Source: Psychrobacter luti
GTDB taxonomy: Bacteria > Pseudomonadota > Gammaproteobacteria > Pseudomonadales > Moraxellaceae
Reading direction: 5' to 3'
NCBI RefSeq assembly: GCF_014192115.1
Contig: NZ_JACHXL010000003.1
Location: forward strand, 62,001 to 126,000
DNA: 64,000 nt
The position numbers and the translations under genes were made by a program. The notes under the pieces are model-generated. The model saw only the letters and a list, made by a program, of their open reading frames with translations. It was not told where the DNA came from and did not search any database. Below, one piece after another: positions 56,398 to 64,000 of the stretch. Every line of letters starts with the position of its first letter. Position 1 is the stretch's first letter.

Positions 56398-56971
56398 ATC
56401 CAATCCCTTCCTATTCATTTCGTTAATCACGTAACTTTTTTTAGAATTTTTTAACCAACCTCAAAATATATCACTGATGTGTCGTTAATGTAGACTCTTA
56501 TTAATTGGCAAAAGCTATAGAGTATAAAGCTCATGATATAACACTTAACAAGTCATTATTAACAAGCGCCTATACTTCATTGAACCAATGTACTTTTGAA
56601 TAGATTTTTTAATATTTTGAAAGATTTAATACCTCAACTAAGTTCAGTTGTTATTTCGCTTCAGGTCTTAATATTATTTATGAAATAATCATTTTGTTGG
56701 CTGATTTTAGCAGAAAAAAATTAGAGTGTACGACTGTAAACGTGACTTGCGGTAGCAAATTGGCTATGTTGCTAAGCAATAAGTCATAAATACTTATGCA
56801 CTTTCCATACATAGATGTGACAAAATATTACACACAAATGGATGGCAATTGCCATAATAATGGCAAGTGTAGATAAACATCTAAACGATATTGCTGACCG
56901 ATAATTGTCATACGTAATATTTATAAAAAGCAAATTTATCTATCGATTTTTTTAACTTAAGAGGAAATATT
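56398..56971. other. 574-bp divergent intergenic region
   Basis: AT-rich, no gene seen. It contains the promoters of the acyltransferase and OmpA-family genes and an operator-like cluster of TGGCAA half-sites at 56842-56866 (separate entry). AGAGGAAAT, the ribosome site of the lipoprotein gene, ends it. Confidence 0.5.
56842..56866. promoter_or_regulatory. possible operator: three ATGGCAA half-sites
   Basis: ATGGCAATTGCCAT (56842-56855) is a perfect 14-bp palindrome. After four bases ATGGCAA follows (56860-56866), giving three half-sites in alternating orientation. It lies about 105 bases before the OmpA-family lipoprotein gene, where a regulator could act. The binding protein is unknown. 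Confidence 0.45.
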
Positions 56972-57625
56972 ATGCGTAATACATTAATGATTGCAGCAGT
57001 AGCATCAGGTTTGGCTCTAAGCGGTTGTGCTACAGATCCATACACTGGCCAACAGACTCTTAACAAGTCTGCACTTGGCGCATTAGCTGGTGCAGCTGGT
57101 GGCGCGACTATCTCAAAAGCAACAGGTGGCGACAAAACAGGTCGTGATGCTGCTATTGGCGCTGCATTAGGTGCAGGCGTTGGTTACTACATGGATCGTC
57201 AAGCCAAGCAACTTCAGCAGCAAATGGCTGGTACTGGCGTGACTGTTACACCAAACGCCAACGGTAACATTGATTTGGTTATGCCAGGTAACATTACGTT
57301 CTCATTTGATGATGCGTCTTTAAACCCATCATTTAGACCAACGCTTGATAAACTTGCTTCTACAATGAATGAATATAACCAAAACACCATCACTATCGCT
57401 GGTCATACCGACAGTAAAGGTACTGATGCTTATAACATGAAATTATCACGTGACCGTGCTTATGCAGTAGCGAACTACTTAAGTGCACGTGGCGTAGCTT
57501 CTAACCGTATCAATGTAGTCGCTTATGGCGAGTCGCGTCCAGTTGCTGATAACAACAGTGATTATGGTCGTCAGCAAAACCGCCGTGTTGAGCTAACGGT
57601 TAACGCACCAAACAGCGTTCGTTAA
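56972..57625 (+). CDS. OmpA-family outer-membrane lipoprotein (YiaD/glycine-zipper type)
   Basis: A 217-residue lipoprotein. Signal peptide ends at L-S-G-C19. Residues ~30-75 contain glycine-zipper helices (ALGALAGAAGGATI, AAIGAALGAGVGYYMD). The C-terminal OmpA domain has FSFDDASLNPSF, the peptidoglycan-binding segment IAGHTDSKGTDAYNMKLS and RDRAYAVANYLSARGV, ending with NRRVEL. It tethers the outer membrane to the wall. AGAGGAAAT lies before the ATG, and a terminator follows. Confidence 0.93.
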   Translation: MRNTLMIAAVASGLALSGCATDPYTGQQTLNKSALGALAGAAGGATISKATGGDKTGRDAAIGAALGAGVGYYMDRQAKQLQQQMAGTGVTVTPNANGNIDLVMPGNITFSFDDASLNPSFRPTLDKLASTMNEYNQNTITIAGHTDSKGTDAYNMKLSRDRAYAVANYLSARGVASNRINVVAYGESRPVADNNSDYGRQQNRRVELTVNAPNSVR

Positions 57626-57670
57626 TCAATATTGATTGACTAAAAATCAAGAAAAAATAAAGAATTAAAC

Positions 57671-57701
57671 AAAAAGACCAGCGCAAAGCTGGTCTTTTTT
57701 T
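57671..57701 (+). terminator. Rho-independent terminator of the OmpA-family gene
   Basis: AAAAAGACCAGC pairs with GCTGGTCTTTTTTT around a 5-base loop, followed by T7. It begins 46 bases after the stop codon. Confidence 0.92.
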
Positions 57702-57746
57702 GCCTGAAATTTATCATAAAACTTATGTAGGATTTTAAAATTATAT

Positions 57747-57763
57747 TTGATAATAGTTATCAA
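57747..57763. promoter_or_regulatory. Fur-box-like palindrome upstream of the imelysin gene
   Basis: TTGATAATAGTTATCAA is a perfect palindrome with 7-bp arms and contains the GATAAT/ATTATC-like hexamers of Fur sites. It is 168 bases before the start of an iron-associated gene. The regulator is inferred, not shown. Confidence 0.6.
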
Positions 57764-57931
57764 TAACATTATAATTCGCAAGTATTAAATTCTGCCAGCA
57801 TCTAATGATATTGTTAAATCGACAGTTCTACTCTAATCAATATTTGCTATTTATCTTGCAAAATTCTCACATTCTAACTCTCTAGACTTCTACTTTGCTA
57901 TTTTATTTAGTGTATCTCATCGAGGACGTGT

Positions 57932-59386
57932 ATGAATATCAGCCCAGCGCCAAGCCGTAAAATTTTACCGACTACTTTAGCTGCTGCACTGGCAGGAATG
58001 CTAATGCTCTCAGGCTGTAGTAAACAGTCTGATAACACTGCAAATACGGCTGCTCAAACTGAGACGCAAGGGGCAGAAAATACCGCTACCACAACCTCAT
58101 CAGCTGCTGCTCAAGCACATATCGATCGCTTGCTGATTAGCTATGCTGATATGGCACACGCCGCATACAAGGATTCTTTAGAAACTGCCAAACTATTACA
58201 AACGGCAGTCAATACCTATGTAGAAACGCCGACCGAAGCCAATCTTGACGCTGCTAAAGCCGCTTATAAAGCTGCGCGCCAGCCTTATTCACAGACTGAA
58301 ATATTTCGCTTTGACGAAGGGTTTGTAACTGCTAATGACAAACGTGCGCTTGGCAGTATTGATGGTTGGGAAGGGCAGGTAAATGCTTGGCCGCTTGATG
58401 AGGCGTTGATTGATTATGTGAGTGACAGTTATGAGGGCGAATATAACAGTCAGGACAATATTATTAACAGCGAGAGCATTACAGTCGGTAGCCTAAAACA
58501 AGATACGACCACCATTACGCCTGAATTATTGGCTGAGATGAGTGAGATTGGTGGCAGTGAAGCCAATGTCACCACCGGCTATCATGCGATTGAGTTTATG
58601 CTGTGGGGTCAAGATACCAATGGCGTCGGTGAAGGCGCAGGCAACCGTCCGGTGAGCGACTATATAACAACAGACGGTGAATGTACCAGCGGTGAAACGG
58701 TCAATACTGATGCCAGTATTTGCGAGCGCCGTGGGCAGTATTTAAAAGCCGCTACTCAGCTGTTGGTTAATGATTTGACAGCGATGGAAGCTCAGTGGCA
58801 GCCTAACAGCGAAAACACCTTACGTAGCGATATGATGGAACGTAAAGACAAAAACGGTCTGCGTCAAATCATGTACCAAATGGGCAGCTTAGCGCTTGGT
58901 GAGCTTGCATCTGAGCGCATACAAGTAGCCTTTGTCACTGGCTCTACCGAAGATGAGCATGAATGTTTTAGTGATTTAACCCATTTAAGCTACGCCAATA
59001 ATGCCCGTGGTATTCAAAATGTCTTTAATGGCAGCTATAAAACCGTCGCCGGTAAAACGGTTGGCGGATACGGCGTTAAACACTATCTTATCGATACTGG
59101 TAATACAGAGGCGGCTGATAAGCTGGCGGCTGATTTTGCTAAAGTAGAAGCGGCCTTTAAGGTAATTGTTGATAAAGGCGAAAAAGACGGTATCAAGGTC
59201 GACCAAATGATTGCGACGGTAGGACAAGCAAGCAAGCATGGTATCTCTGCTGAAGAGCAAAAAAAACGCCGTGGTTGGATTAAAAGCAGTATCACCAGTT
59301 TACAAGAGCTAACCGCTGGTATTGAAAACGCGGCAAAAGCAGTTGGTATTGATAATCTAGATGCTGATGCAGGCTCACAGTTTTAA
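57932..59386 (+). CDS. imelysin-family (peptidase M75 / IrpA-like) lipoprotein
   Basis: A 484-residue exported protein. The lipobox is L-S-G-C29, and a Thr/Ala/Asn-rich linker follows to about residue 60. The imelysin domain carries the GxHxxE motif G216-Y-H218-A-I-E221 (TGYHAIEFMLWGQD), as in IrpA and insect-cuticle-active imelysins. Other family segments are RQPYSQTEIFRFDEGF, GWEGQVNAWPLDEALIDY and HECFSDLTHLSYANNARGI. Members are iron-regulated, periplasmic or surface-located, and thought to bind iron or haem; protease activity is unproven for most. First gene of a four-gene set with a Fur-like site upstream. Confidence 0.93.
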   Translation: MNISPAPSRKILPTTLAAALAGMLMLSGCSKQSDNTANTAAQTETQGAENTATTTSSAAAQAHIDRLLISYADMAHAAYKDSLETAKLLQTAVNTYVETPTEANLDAAKAAYKAARQPYSQTEIFRFDEGFVTANDKRALGSIDGWEGQVNAWPLDEALIDYVSDSYEGEYNSQDNIINSESITVGSLKQDTTTITPELLAEMSEIGGSEANVTTGYHAIEFMLWGQDTNGVGEGAGNRPVSDYITTDGECTSGETVNTDASICERRGQYLKAATQLLVNDLTAMEAQWQPNSENTLRSDMMERKDKNGLRQIMYQMGSLALGELASERIQVAFVTGSTEDEHECFSDLTHLSYANNARGIQNVFNGSYKTVAGKTVGGYGVKHYLIDTGNTEAADKLAADFAKVEAAFKVIVDKGEKDGIKVDQMIATVGQASKHGISAEEQKKRRGWIKSSITSLQELTAGIENAAKAVGIDNLDADAGSQF

Positions 59387-59411
59387 GTATGCCTGATAAG
59401 TCGCTATACGT

Positions 59412-59430
59412 GAATGAGAATTATTTTGAT
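59412..59430. promoter_or_regulatory. second Fur-box-like site
   Basis: GAATGAGAATTATTTTGAT closely resembles classic Fur sites of the AATGAGAATTATTTTCATT type. It lies in the 217-base gap between the first imelysin gene and the di-haem oxidoreductase gene, suggesting an additional iron-responsive promoter. Confidence 0.6.
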
Positions 59431-59603
59431 GGAAAAGTAATTTAGGTATCATAAGCATGTTGTCGACTACCGTTGGCAGCGTGTTTTTTCATAGCGTATT
59501 AAAACAGCTAGATAGGCTGTTGTGCAGTGATTATTTATCGAATAGAAGTGAAAAAATTATAGCACGCGATTTTAATGGCTCCATATTAGAGCTAAGGTTC
59601 CCT

Positions 59604-61280
59604 ATGAGCAGCAGTAAGGTGTTAAAAGCTAAACAATTTATCGCGTTTTCTCCCTCTTTGATATTTAAGCATTCGCCACTGAAGCTATCGCTAGGCATAA
59701 TATGTGCAGCACTATCAATAAGCGCCTGTCAGCCAAGTGACAATCCAAGTAATAATGTTGCTAATAATGCTACAGATGACGGCAAAACCCAAGAAATCAG
59801 CCATTCTCAAGCAATTAGTTTTGAACGGGTTCAGACTATTGAGGGTTTAGCTGGCGTGCCTATGCAGCAGCTTGCCAGCTTTGATGCGCAAGAGATTAAG
59901 CAAGGCGGCGATACCGGTATTAGTATCACGACTAGCGAGAGCTACTCTAAACCTTCCTCAAATATTACCGCTTCACGCAAAGGTTCTTTCTTTATCGGCA
60001 ATGCATTTTTTAGGCAGCCATGGGTAGTTGCGCCGGCGAGTACCGATAGCCGTGATGGTCTTGGGGCTTTATTTAACGTGGCTGCCTGTCAATCCTGTCA
60101 TATCAAAGACGGTCGCGGTCATGCGCCTATGAGCAGTGAAGATGATGCTGATAGCTTGCTCATCCGTCTTGCTATGCCTGCTACTACCGATGAGCAGCGA
60201 CAAAAATTAAAAGATTCCTTAATAGAAAAAGTTGTGCACCCTATGTATGGTGGTCAATTGCAGGACCGCGGTATTCAAGGCGTACCTGCTGAAGCACGAA
60301 TTGCGGTACAGTGGAAAGATAAACCCGTTACCTTTGCTGATGGTCATGTCGAAACGTTGCGGTCGCCAACCTTTAAATTAGCCAAACCCGGTTATGGTGC
60401 ATTTAATGATGAGCTGATGGTGTCACCACGTGTGGCTTTACCTATGATTGGGCTTGGGCTACTCGAGCAAATCCCAGACGAAGCTATTAAAAAGCAAGCT
60501 ATAAAGACAAATAAAGCCAATGATGATATCAGTGGCAAATTCAACTGGGTTATGGATCCGCAAACGGGTAAAGTGACATTAGGTCGCTTTGGCTGGAAAG
60601 CTGGCCAAACTAAATTGATTACTCAAAACCAAAGTGCCTTTAATGAAGATATGGGACTGACTTCCAATATTCGTCCGCATGAATCTTGCATGCCAACGCA
60701 GGCCGCTTGTATAAATGCGGCAACGGGTGCTGATGAGCAAGGTAATGGCAAACTACCAGTTGAAGTCAATGATGAGGTGGTCAAGTTTGTTGAATTCTAT
60801 ACTCGTAATCTGGCAGTGCCGCATCGCCGCAATGCTGATGATAAGCTAGTATTAGGAGGCAAAAAACGCTTTTATGATATGGGTTGTCAAAGCTGTCATA
60901 CGCCACGCTATCAGTTGCCAAAAACTGACGATGACCATCTTGAGCAGCATGGGCAAGTGATTTATCCTTATACCGATTTATTGTTACATGACATGGGAAA
61001 TGATCTTGCCGATCGTACCATTGCTGGCAAGCTACCATCAAAAGATTTACAAGTTGAGTTTTTAGCCAACTCCTATGAATGGCGCACGCCTGCACTATGG
61101 GGCATTGGGCTGGCGCAAACCGTGGATTCGCAAGCGACGTTTTTACATGATGGTCGTGCCCGTACGCTGATGGAAGCGGTGCTATGGCATGGCGGTGAAG
61201 CTGAAAAGCAGAAACAAAAGGTGCTTAAGCTTGATAAACAAGGTCGTAGTGAATTAAATGCGTTCTTAAAGTCGTTATAA
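59604..61280 (+). CDS. di-haem oxidoreductase lipoprotein (thiol oxidoreductase family, DUF1111)
   Basis: A 558-residue exported c-type cytochrome. The start at 59604 is chosen because AAGGT lies seven bases upstream and a signal peptide with lipobox I-S-A-C42 follows; an ATG at 59457 is in frame but gives a 91-residue leader. Two haem-c motifs are seen: C162-QS-C165-H166 and C428-QS-C431-H432. Family segments include SRDGLGALFNVAACQSC, ADGHVETLRSPTF and WRTPALWGIG then FLHDGRARTLMEAVLWHGGE. The DUF1111 family is related to MauG-type di-haem peroxidases and is repeatedly found with imelysins. Its maturation would need the Ccm proteins. Confidence 0.92.
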   Translation: MSSSKVLKAKQFIAFSPSLIFKHSPLKLSLGIICAALSISACQPSDNPSNNVANNATDDGKTQEISHSQAISFERVQTIEGLAGVPMQQLASFDAQEIKQGGDTGISITTSESYSKPSSNITASRKGSFFIGNAFFRQPWVVAPASTDSRDGLGALFNVAACQSCHIKDGRGHAPMSSEDDADSLLIRLAMPATTDEQRQKLKDSLIEKVVHPMYGGQLQDRGIQGVPAEARIAVQWKDKPVTFADGHVETLRSPTFKLAKPGYGAFNDELMVSPRVALPMIGLGLLEQIPDEAIKKQAIKTNKANDDISGKFNWVMDPQTGKVTLGRFGWKAGQTKLITQNQSAFNEDMGLTSNIRPHESCMPTQAACINAATGADEQGNGKLPVEVNDEVVKFVEFYTRNLAVPHRRNADDKLVLGGKKRFYDMGCQSCHTPRYQLPKTDDDHLEQHGQVIYPYTDLLLHDMGNDLADRTIAGKLPSKDLQVEFLANSYEWRTPALWGIGLAQTVDSQATFLHDGRARTLMEAVLWHGGEAEKQKQKVLKLDKQGRSELNAFLKSL

Positions 61281-61384
61281 GAGTTAGGCTACGGGCTTTA
61301 AAAGCCATTTAAAAGCTATCCTCATCAAGTATATAGATTTGAATAATTGCTCATATAAATAGCCATATAAATACCGAGAAACCT

Positions 61385-62530
61385 ATGAAAATAAACCATG
61401 CTCTAGCAATGGCACTATCAGCAATAAGTGCGGGTATCCTCATCAGCTGCGTAAAACCTGCTGATGAGAGCAAAGCGCCAGAAGTAGATAGCCAAGTTAC
61501 ACAAGATAGCGCTACTTCTACGGCTACAGCTGAAAAAGACAATAGTACAGATAAAATTACCGCTGTCGATATTAGTGACGATACTGAAAAGACCTATTTG
61601 ACCCATGTGGCAAATGACATTGTTATTCCAGCTTATGCAGATGCAGCGAAGCAGAGTGATTTATTGCATGAGTTGGCACAAAAGCATTGTCAGCAAGCGC
61701 AGGTCAGCGGTGATGCGCTAAAAGAATTGCGCGAACAATGGTTGGTGCTCGCACAAGCATGGGCTGGCGCTGAGATGATTAATTTTGGACCAGCGACGGC
61801 GAGCATGAGTAATTTATATATCAATTATTATCCTGATGAGCGCGGTCTGGTGCATGGTGGCGTTGCCGATCTCATTGCTGCCAATCCCAAGCTTACCGCT
61901 GAGCAACTGGCTAATGAGAGCGCTATTGTCCAAGGTATACCAGGATTAGAAGAAGCGTTATATGCCAATGATAGCTTGGATGCTGGTCAATGTGCTTATG
62001 TGCTGACCGCAAGCAGTGCCTTAAGCACGCGCCTTAAAGATATTGAGAAAAACTGGCAGCAGAATGCTACTGATCTATTAGCCATTGATAAAACAGCTAA
62101 AAGCGATCAAGGATTGAATCAATGGTTTAATTCTTTATTGTCACTGGTTGAGACCATGAAGTCCAATGCCATTGATCAGCCATTAGGCTTAACCGGTAAG
62201 AAAAAAGGTCACCTGCCAGCTGCCACCGCAGGGCAAAGCCGCGCGATTATCAATGCTAAATTGGCCACGCTCAATAAAGCAATGACCGATCCCGTCTTAA
62301 CCGCTATTCTTGGCAGCAATAATGAAAACGCAGTGGCGGATAATCTATCGACTGCGCTTGCTGATGCGACCACGTTATTGGCGCAAATGCCAGAAGACCT
62401 AGCGACTGCCGATAAAGCCACCCAGCAAGAGCTGTATGATAAGCTGACGACTATTACGCGCATCATTAAACGCCAATTAATTCCGACGCTCGGTATCCGT
62501 GTGGGTTTTAACAGCACTGATGGCGATTAA
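61385..62530 (+). CDS. second imelysin-family lipoprotein
   Basis: A 381-residue exported protein with lipobox L-I-S-C22 and a polar linker to about residue 65. The imelysin-like domain shows LREQWLVLAQAWAGAEMINFGPA, AIVQGIPGLEEALYAND (in place of the GxHxxE element of the first imelysin) and the C-terminal helix RIIKRQLIPTLGIRVGFNSTDGD. This shorter, His-less form is the usual second imelysin in such operons. It starts 104 bases after the di-haem protein and ends three bases before the next gene. Confidence 0.9.
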   Translation: MKINHALAMALSAISAGILISCVKPADESKAPEVDSQVTQDSATSTATAEKDNSTDKITAVDISDDTEKTYLTHVANDIVIPAYADAAKQSDLLHELAQKHCQQAQVSGDALKELREQWLVLAQAWAGAEMINFGPATASMSNLYINYYPDERGLVHGGVADLIAANPKLTAEQLANESAIVQGIPGLEEALYANDSLDAGQCAYVLTASSALSTRLKDIEKNWQQNATDLLAIDKTAKSDQGLNQWFNSLLSLVETMKSNAIDQPLGLTGKKKGHLPAATAGQSRAIINAKLATLNKAMTDPVLTAILGSNNENAVADNLSTALADATTLLAQMPEDLATADKATQQELYDKLTTITRIIKRQLIPTLGIRVGFNSTDGD

Positions 62531-62533
62531 AAA

Positions 62534-64000
62534 ATGCATTCTCTAAATACTAAAATAGCAAGTCATTCACAACAGCAGCCACAAGAGAATCAGCCTAATT
62601 CTGAGCTGTTTGTGACATCGGCATTGACCATGCTGTCTGCTTTCATGGGTACAGCCGCGCTTGTTAGTATCCATCATCGTTATCGTAAGCAGCGTCATCC
62701 TGATGCTAGCTTGCAAGATTATGCGGTAGGTATGCGCTCGCAGTTGCAGTCGCTAAGCTCAACACTAAAACGCGAGCTCGTACAGTTTCGCCATGCTTGT
62801 CAGCAAGCTACAACTGCATGGCAACAGGCTTATCGTTTACCGATAGAGGATAAGCAACACACCTATACTAACGGCGCAACTGAATTTAGCGCCGCACATA
62901 CCACTACCGTATTGCCGCGCACCGTTTGCTGGGTTAGCGGTGTCGCCTCCATGCCAAAAAATATCGGGTTAGCAAATGATGGTAGCGCTGAGGCCTGTCA
63001 TAATGGAAATGACTTTGGCGTGGTTGGTATCGATGCCGATAGACAAATCGTCTGGCAAACCACTATGCCTGAACGTGTCCACGATATTGTTGTTCAGCCT
63101 ATTTTTGACCGTAAAAGCACATCTGCTAACCATAAAAAAAATCGTGATGTCGTAGTGATGGGTCGTCGTCCGAGTGAAAAGTTTTGGGTATTAGACACGG
63201 CGAATGGACAAGTAAAATTTGCTATTAAAGCATCAAGTAATCGTCATTTCTATGGGCATGCTTGTTATATCCTTGATGGTAAGTTGCTCTATGTCACCGA
63301 AAACGATACGATAAGTTTGGACGGTAAAATCGGTATCTATGATGCTGATGACAATTATAAAAAAATAGCAGAATTTGACTCGCATGGCATTGGTCCGCAT
63401 GAGCTGATTATGCATCCTGACGGCGAGACGTTAGTAATTGCTAACGGCGGTATCAAAACCGAACAAGCGTCGCGTGAAGAACTCAATCTAGATAGCATGC
63501 GTCCATCATTGGTTTACCTCAATCGTCATACTGGTGCTTTACTTGAGCAAATTATGCCTGAACACAATCAAATGAGCGTACGTCACCTGGCCATGCATAA
63601 CGATGGAACGGTGATGATAGGTATTCAGTTTCAAGGTGAAAAGCATATCAATGTGCCGCTAGTATTGACTCATAAACGCGGTGATGCTGATTTTAAAGCG
63701 CTTATTATGCCCAATAATCAATGGCAACGCTTTCATCAATATATCGCCAGTGTGGCGGTCGATAGTGGGCGTAACTTATTATGCGTAACCACACCGATTG
63801 GCGGCTGTGCGGCGCTCTATGATTTAAATACTCACACCTTGATAGATGATGTTAGCCTGCCAGATTGTGCAGGAGCAGCAGTACTGTATAGCAAATGCAC
63901 TGATAATATAGATAGTCGTGATGAGCAATCAGGCTTTATTGTTAGTGATGGTCAAGGTCAGTTAACCGCGTTAACTGTTAATAACTTGGCAGCGGCAAAA
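62534..64000 (+). CDS. DUF1513 family protein (partial, runs off the window)
   Basis: An open frame of 489 codons from the ATG at 62534 to the window end. An N-terminal hydrophobic segment (about 28-45) suggests membrane anchoring or export. Typical DUF1513 beta-propeller segments follow: FGVVGIDADRQIVWQT, FYGHACYILDGKLLYVTEND, GKIGIYDADDNYKKIAEFDS, HGIGPHELIMHPDGETLVIA, NGGIKTE and LDSMRPSLVYLNRHTGALLE. The gene regularly follows imelysin genes in iron loci, and function is unknown. It lacks a clear ribosome site and starts three bases after the upstream stop, suggesting translational coupling. The 3' end is outside the window. Confidence 0.88.
   Translation, partial: MHSLNTKIASHSQQQPQENQPNSELFVTSALTMLSAFMGTAALVSIHHRYRKQRHPDASLQDYAVGMRSQLQSLSSTLKRELVQFRHACQQATTAWQQAYRLPIEDKQHTYTNGATEFSAAHTTTVLPRTVCWVSGVASMPKNIGLANDGSAEACHNGNDFGVVGIDADRQIVWQTTMPERVHDIVVQPIFDRKSTSANHKKNRDVVVMGRRPSEKFWVLDTANGQVKFAIKASSNRHFYGHACYILDGKLLYVTENDTISLDGKIGIYDADDNYKKIAEFDSHGIGPHELIMHPDGETLVIANGGIKTEQASREELNLDSMRPSLVYLNRHTGALLEQIMPEHNQMSVRHLAMHNDGTVMIGIQFQGEKHINVPLVLTHKRGDADFKALIMPNNQWQRFHQYIASVAVDSGRNLLCVTTPIGGCAALYDLNTHTLIDDVSLPDCAGAAVLYSKCTDNIDSRDEQSGFIVSDGQGQLTALTVNNLAAAK

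Larger units (their letters stand above)
57626..57931. other. 306-bp intergenic region with terminator and Fur-box-like palindrome
   Basis: It holds the terminator at 57671-57701 and the palindrome at 57747-57763. The rest is AT-rich promoter DNA for the imelysin gene. Confidence 0.6.

Noticed and set aside
59457..59603. 147-base upstream extension of the di-haem oxidoreductase gene
   Set aside because: It would place the lipoprotein signal peptide about 90 residues into the protein; the ATG at 59604 with AAGGT fits better.
1..64000. CRISPR arrays, rRNA/tRNA genes, insertion sequences, integrases, toxin-antitoxin pairs, prophage genes
   Set aside because: None was recognised: no regularly spaced repeats, no transposase or integrase motifs, and no tRNA cloverleaf was seen by eye. 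A tRNA/Rfam scan would be needed to exclude small RNAs.

Overview
The window looks like a chromosomal segment of a Psychrobacter-type gammaproteobacterium (Moraxellaceae). This is inferred from gene content and style: a BfmRS-like two-component pair, a Pil-Chp twitching chemotaxis cluster, Ccm (system I) cytochrome c maturation genes, moderate-to-low GC with AT-rich spacers, and many Asp/Ser/Asn-rich low-complexity inserts in otherwise conserved proteins. The species cannot be fixed from sequence alone. I see no rRNA, tRNA, CRISPR array, insertion sequence or prophage. The DNA reads as core genome with some unusual protein architectures.

Layout. 1-84: 3' end of a probable LysR regulator. 234-1302: tandem universal stress proteins. 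1565-4642: large M16C-type metalloprotease. 4763-7063: two NUDIX hydrolases flanking an HPP-family membrane protein, with a 46-bp near-perfect palindrome at 5524-5569. 7323-12777: MpaB-like oxygenase, NhaA antiporter, TauE/SafE-family exporter and a dicarboxylate/glutamate symporter. 13165-16140: FadE-type acyl-CoA dehydrogenase with a long acidic tail. 16506-18711: divergent radC and coaBC, the latter with a histidine-rich insert. 18764-23055: second TauE/SafE protein, a DUF2905 protein, a deacetylase-family protein, a YbjN-domain protein and an unrecognised protein.

23132-26592: ccmABCDE, without ccmFGH alongside. 26709-29155: aldo/keto reductase and MFS transporter. 29373-32096: methionine importer metNIQ, with a MetN lacking its usual C-terminal regulatory domain. 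32408-35391: BfmS/BfmR-like sensor kinase and regulator, with about 260 low-complexity residues splitting the kinase ATPase domain. 35606-36904: orphan lipoprotein membrane-fusion adaptor.

37717-50638: a complete pilGHIJK-chpABC chemosensory cluster. It encodes two CheY-like regulators, a CheW, a receptor with almost no periplasmic domain, a CheR, a 2363-residue multi-Hpt CheA hybrid, a CheB and a second CheW-like protein. 50811-51338: cytochrome b561. 51476-53875: minE, minD and a detached minC. 54046-56397: a voltage-sensor-like membrane protein and a PlsC-family acyltransferase. 56972-57625: OmpA-family lipoprotein.

57932-64000 (cut by the window end): a probable Fur-regulated surface iron locus, imelysin / di-haem oxidoreductase / imelysin / DUF1513. 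Two Fur-box-like sites are visible, upstream of the first and second genes. Most gene clusters are closed by clear bidirectional stem-loop terminators.
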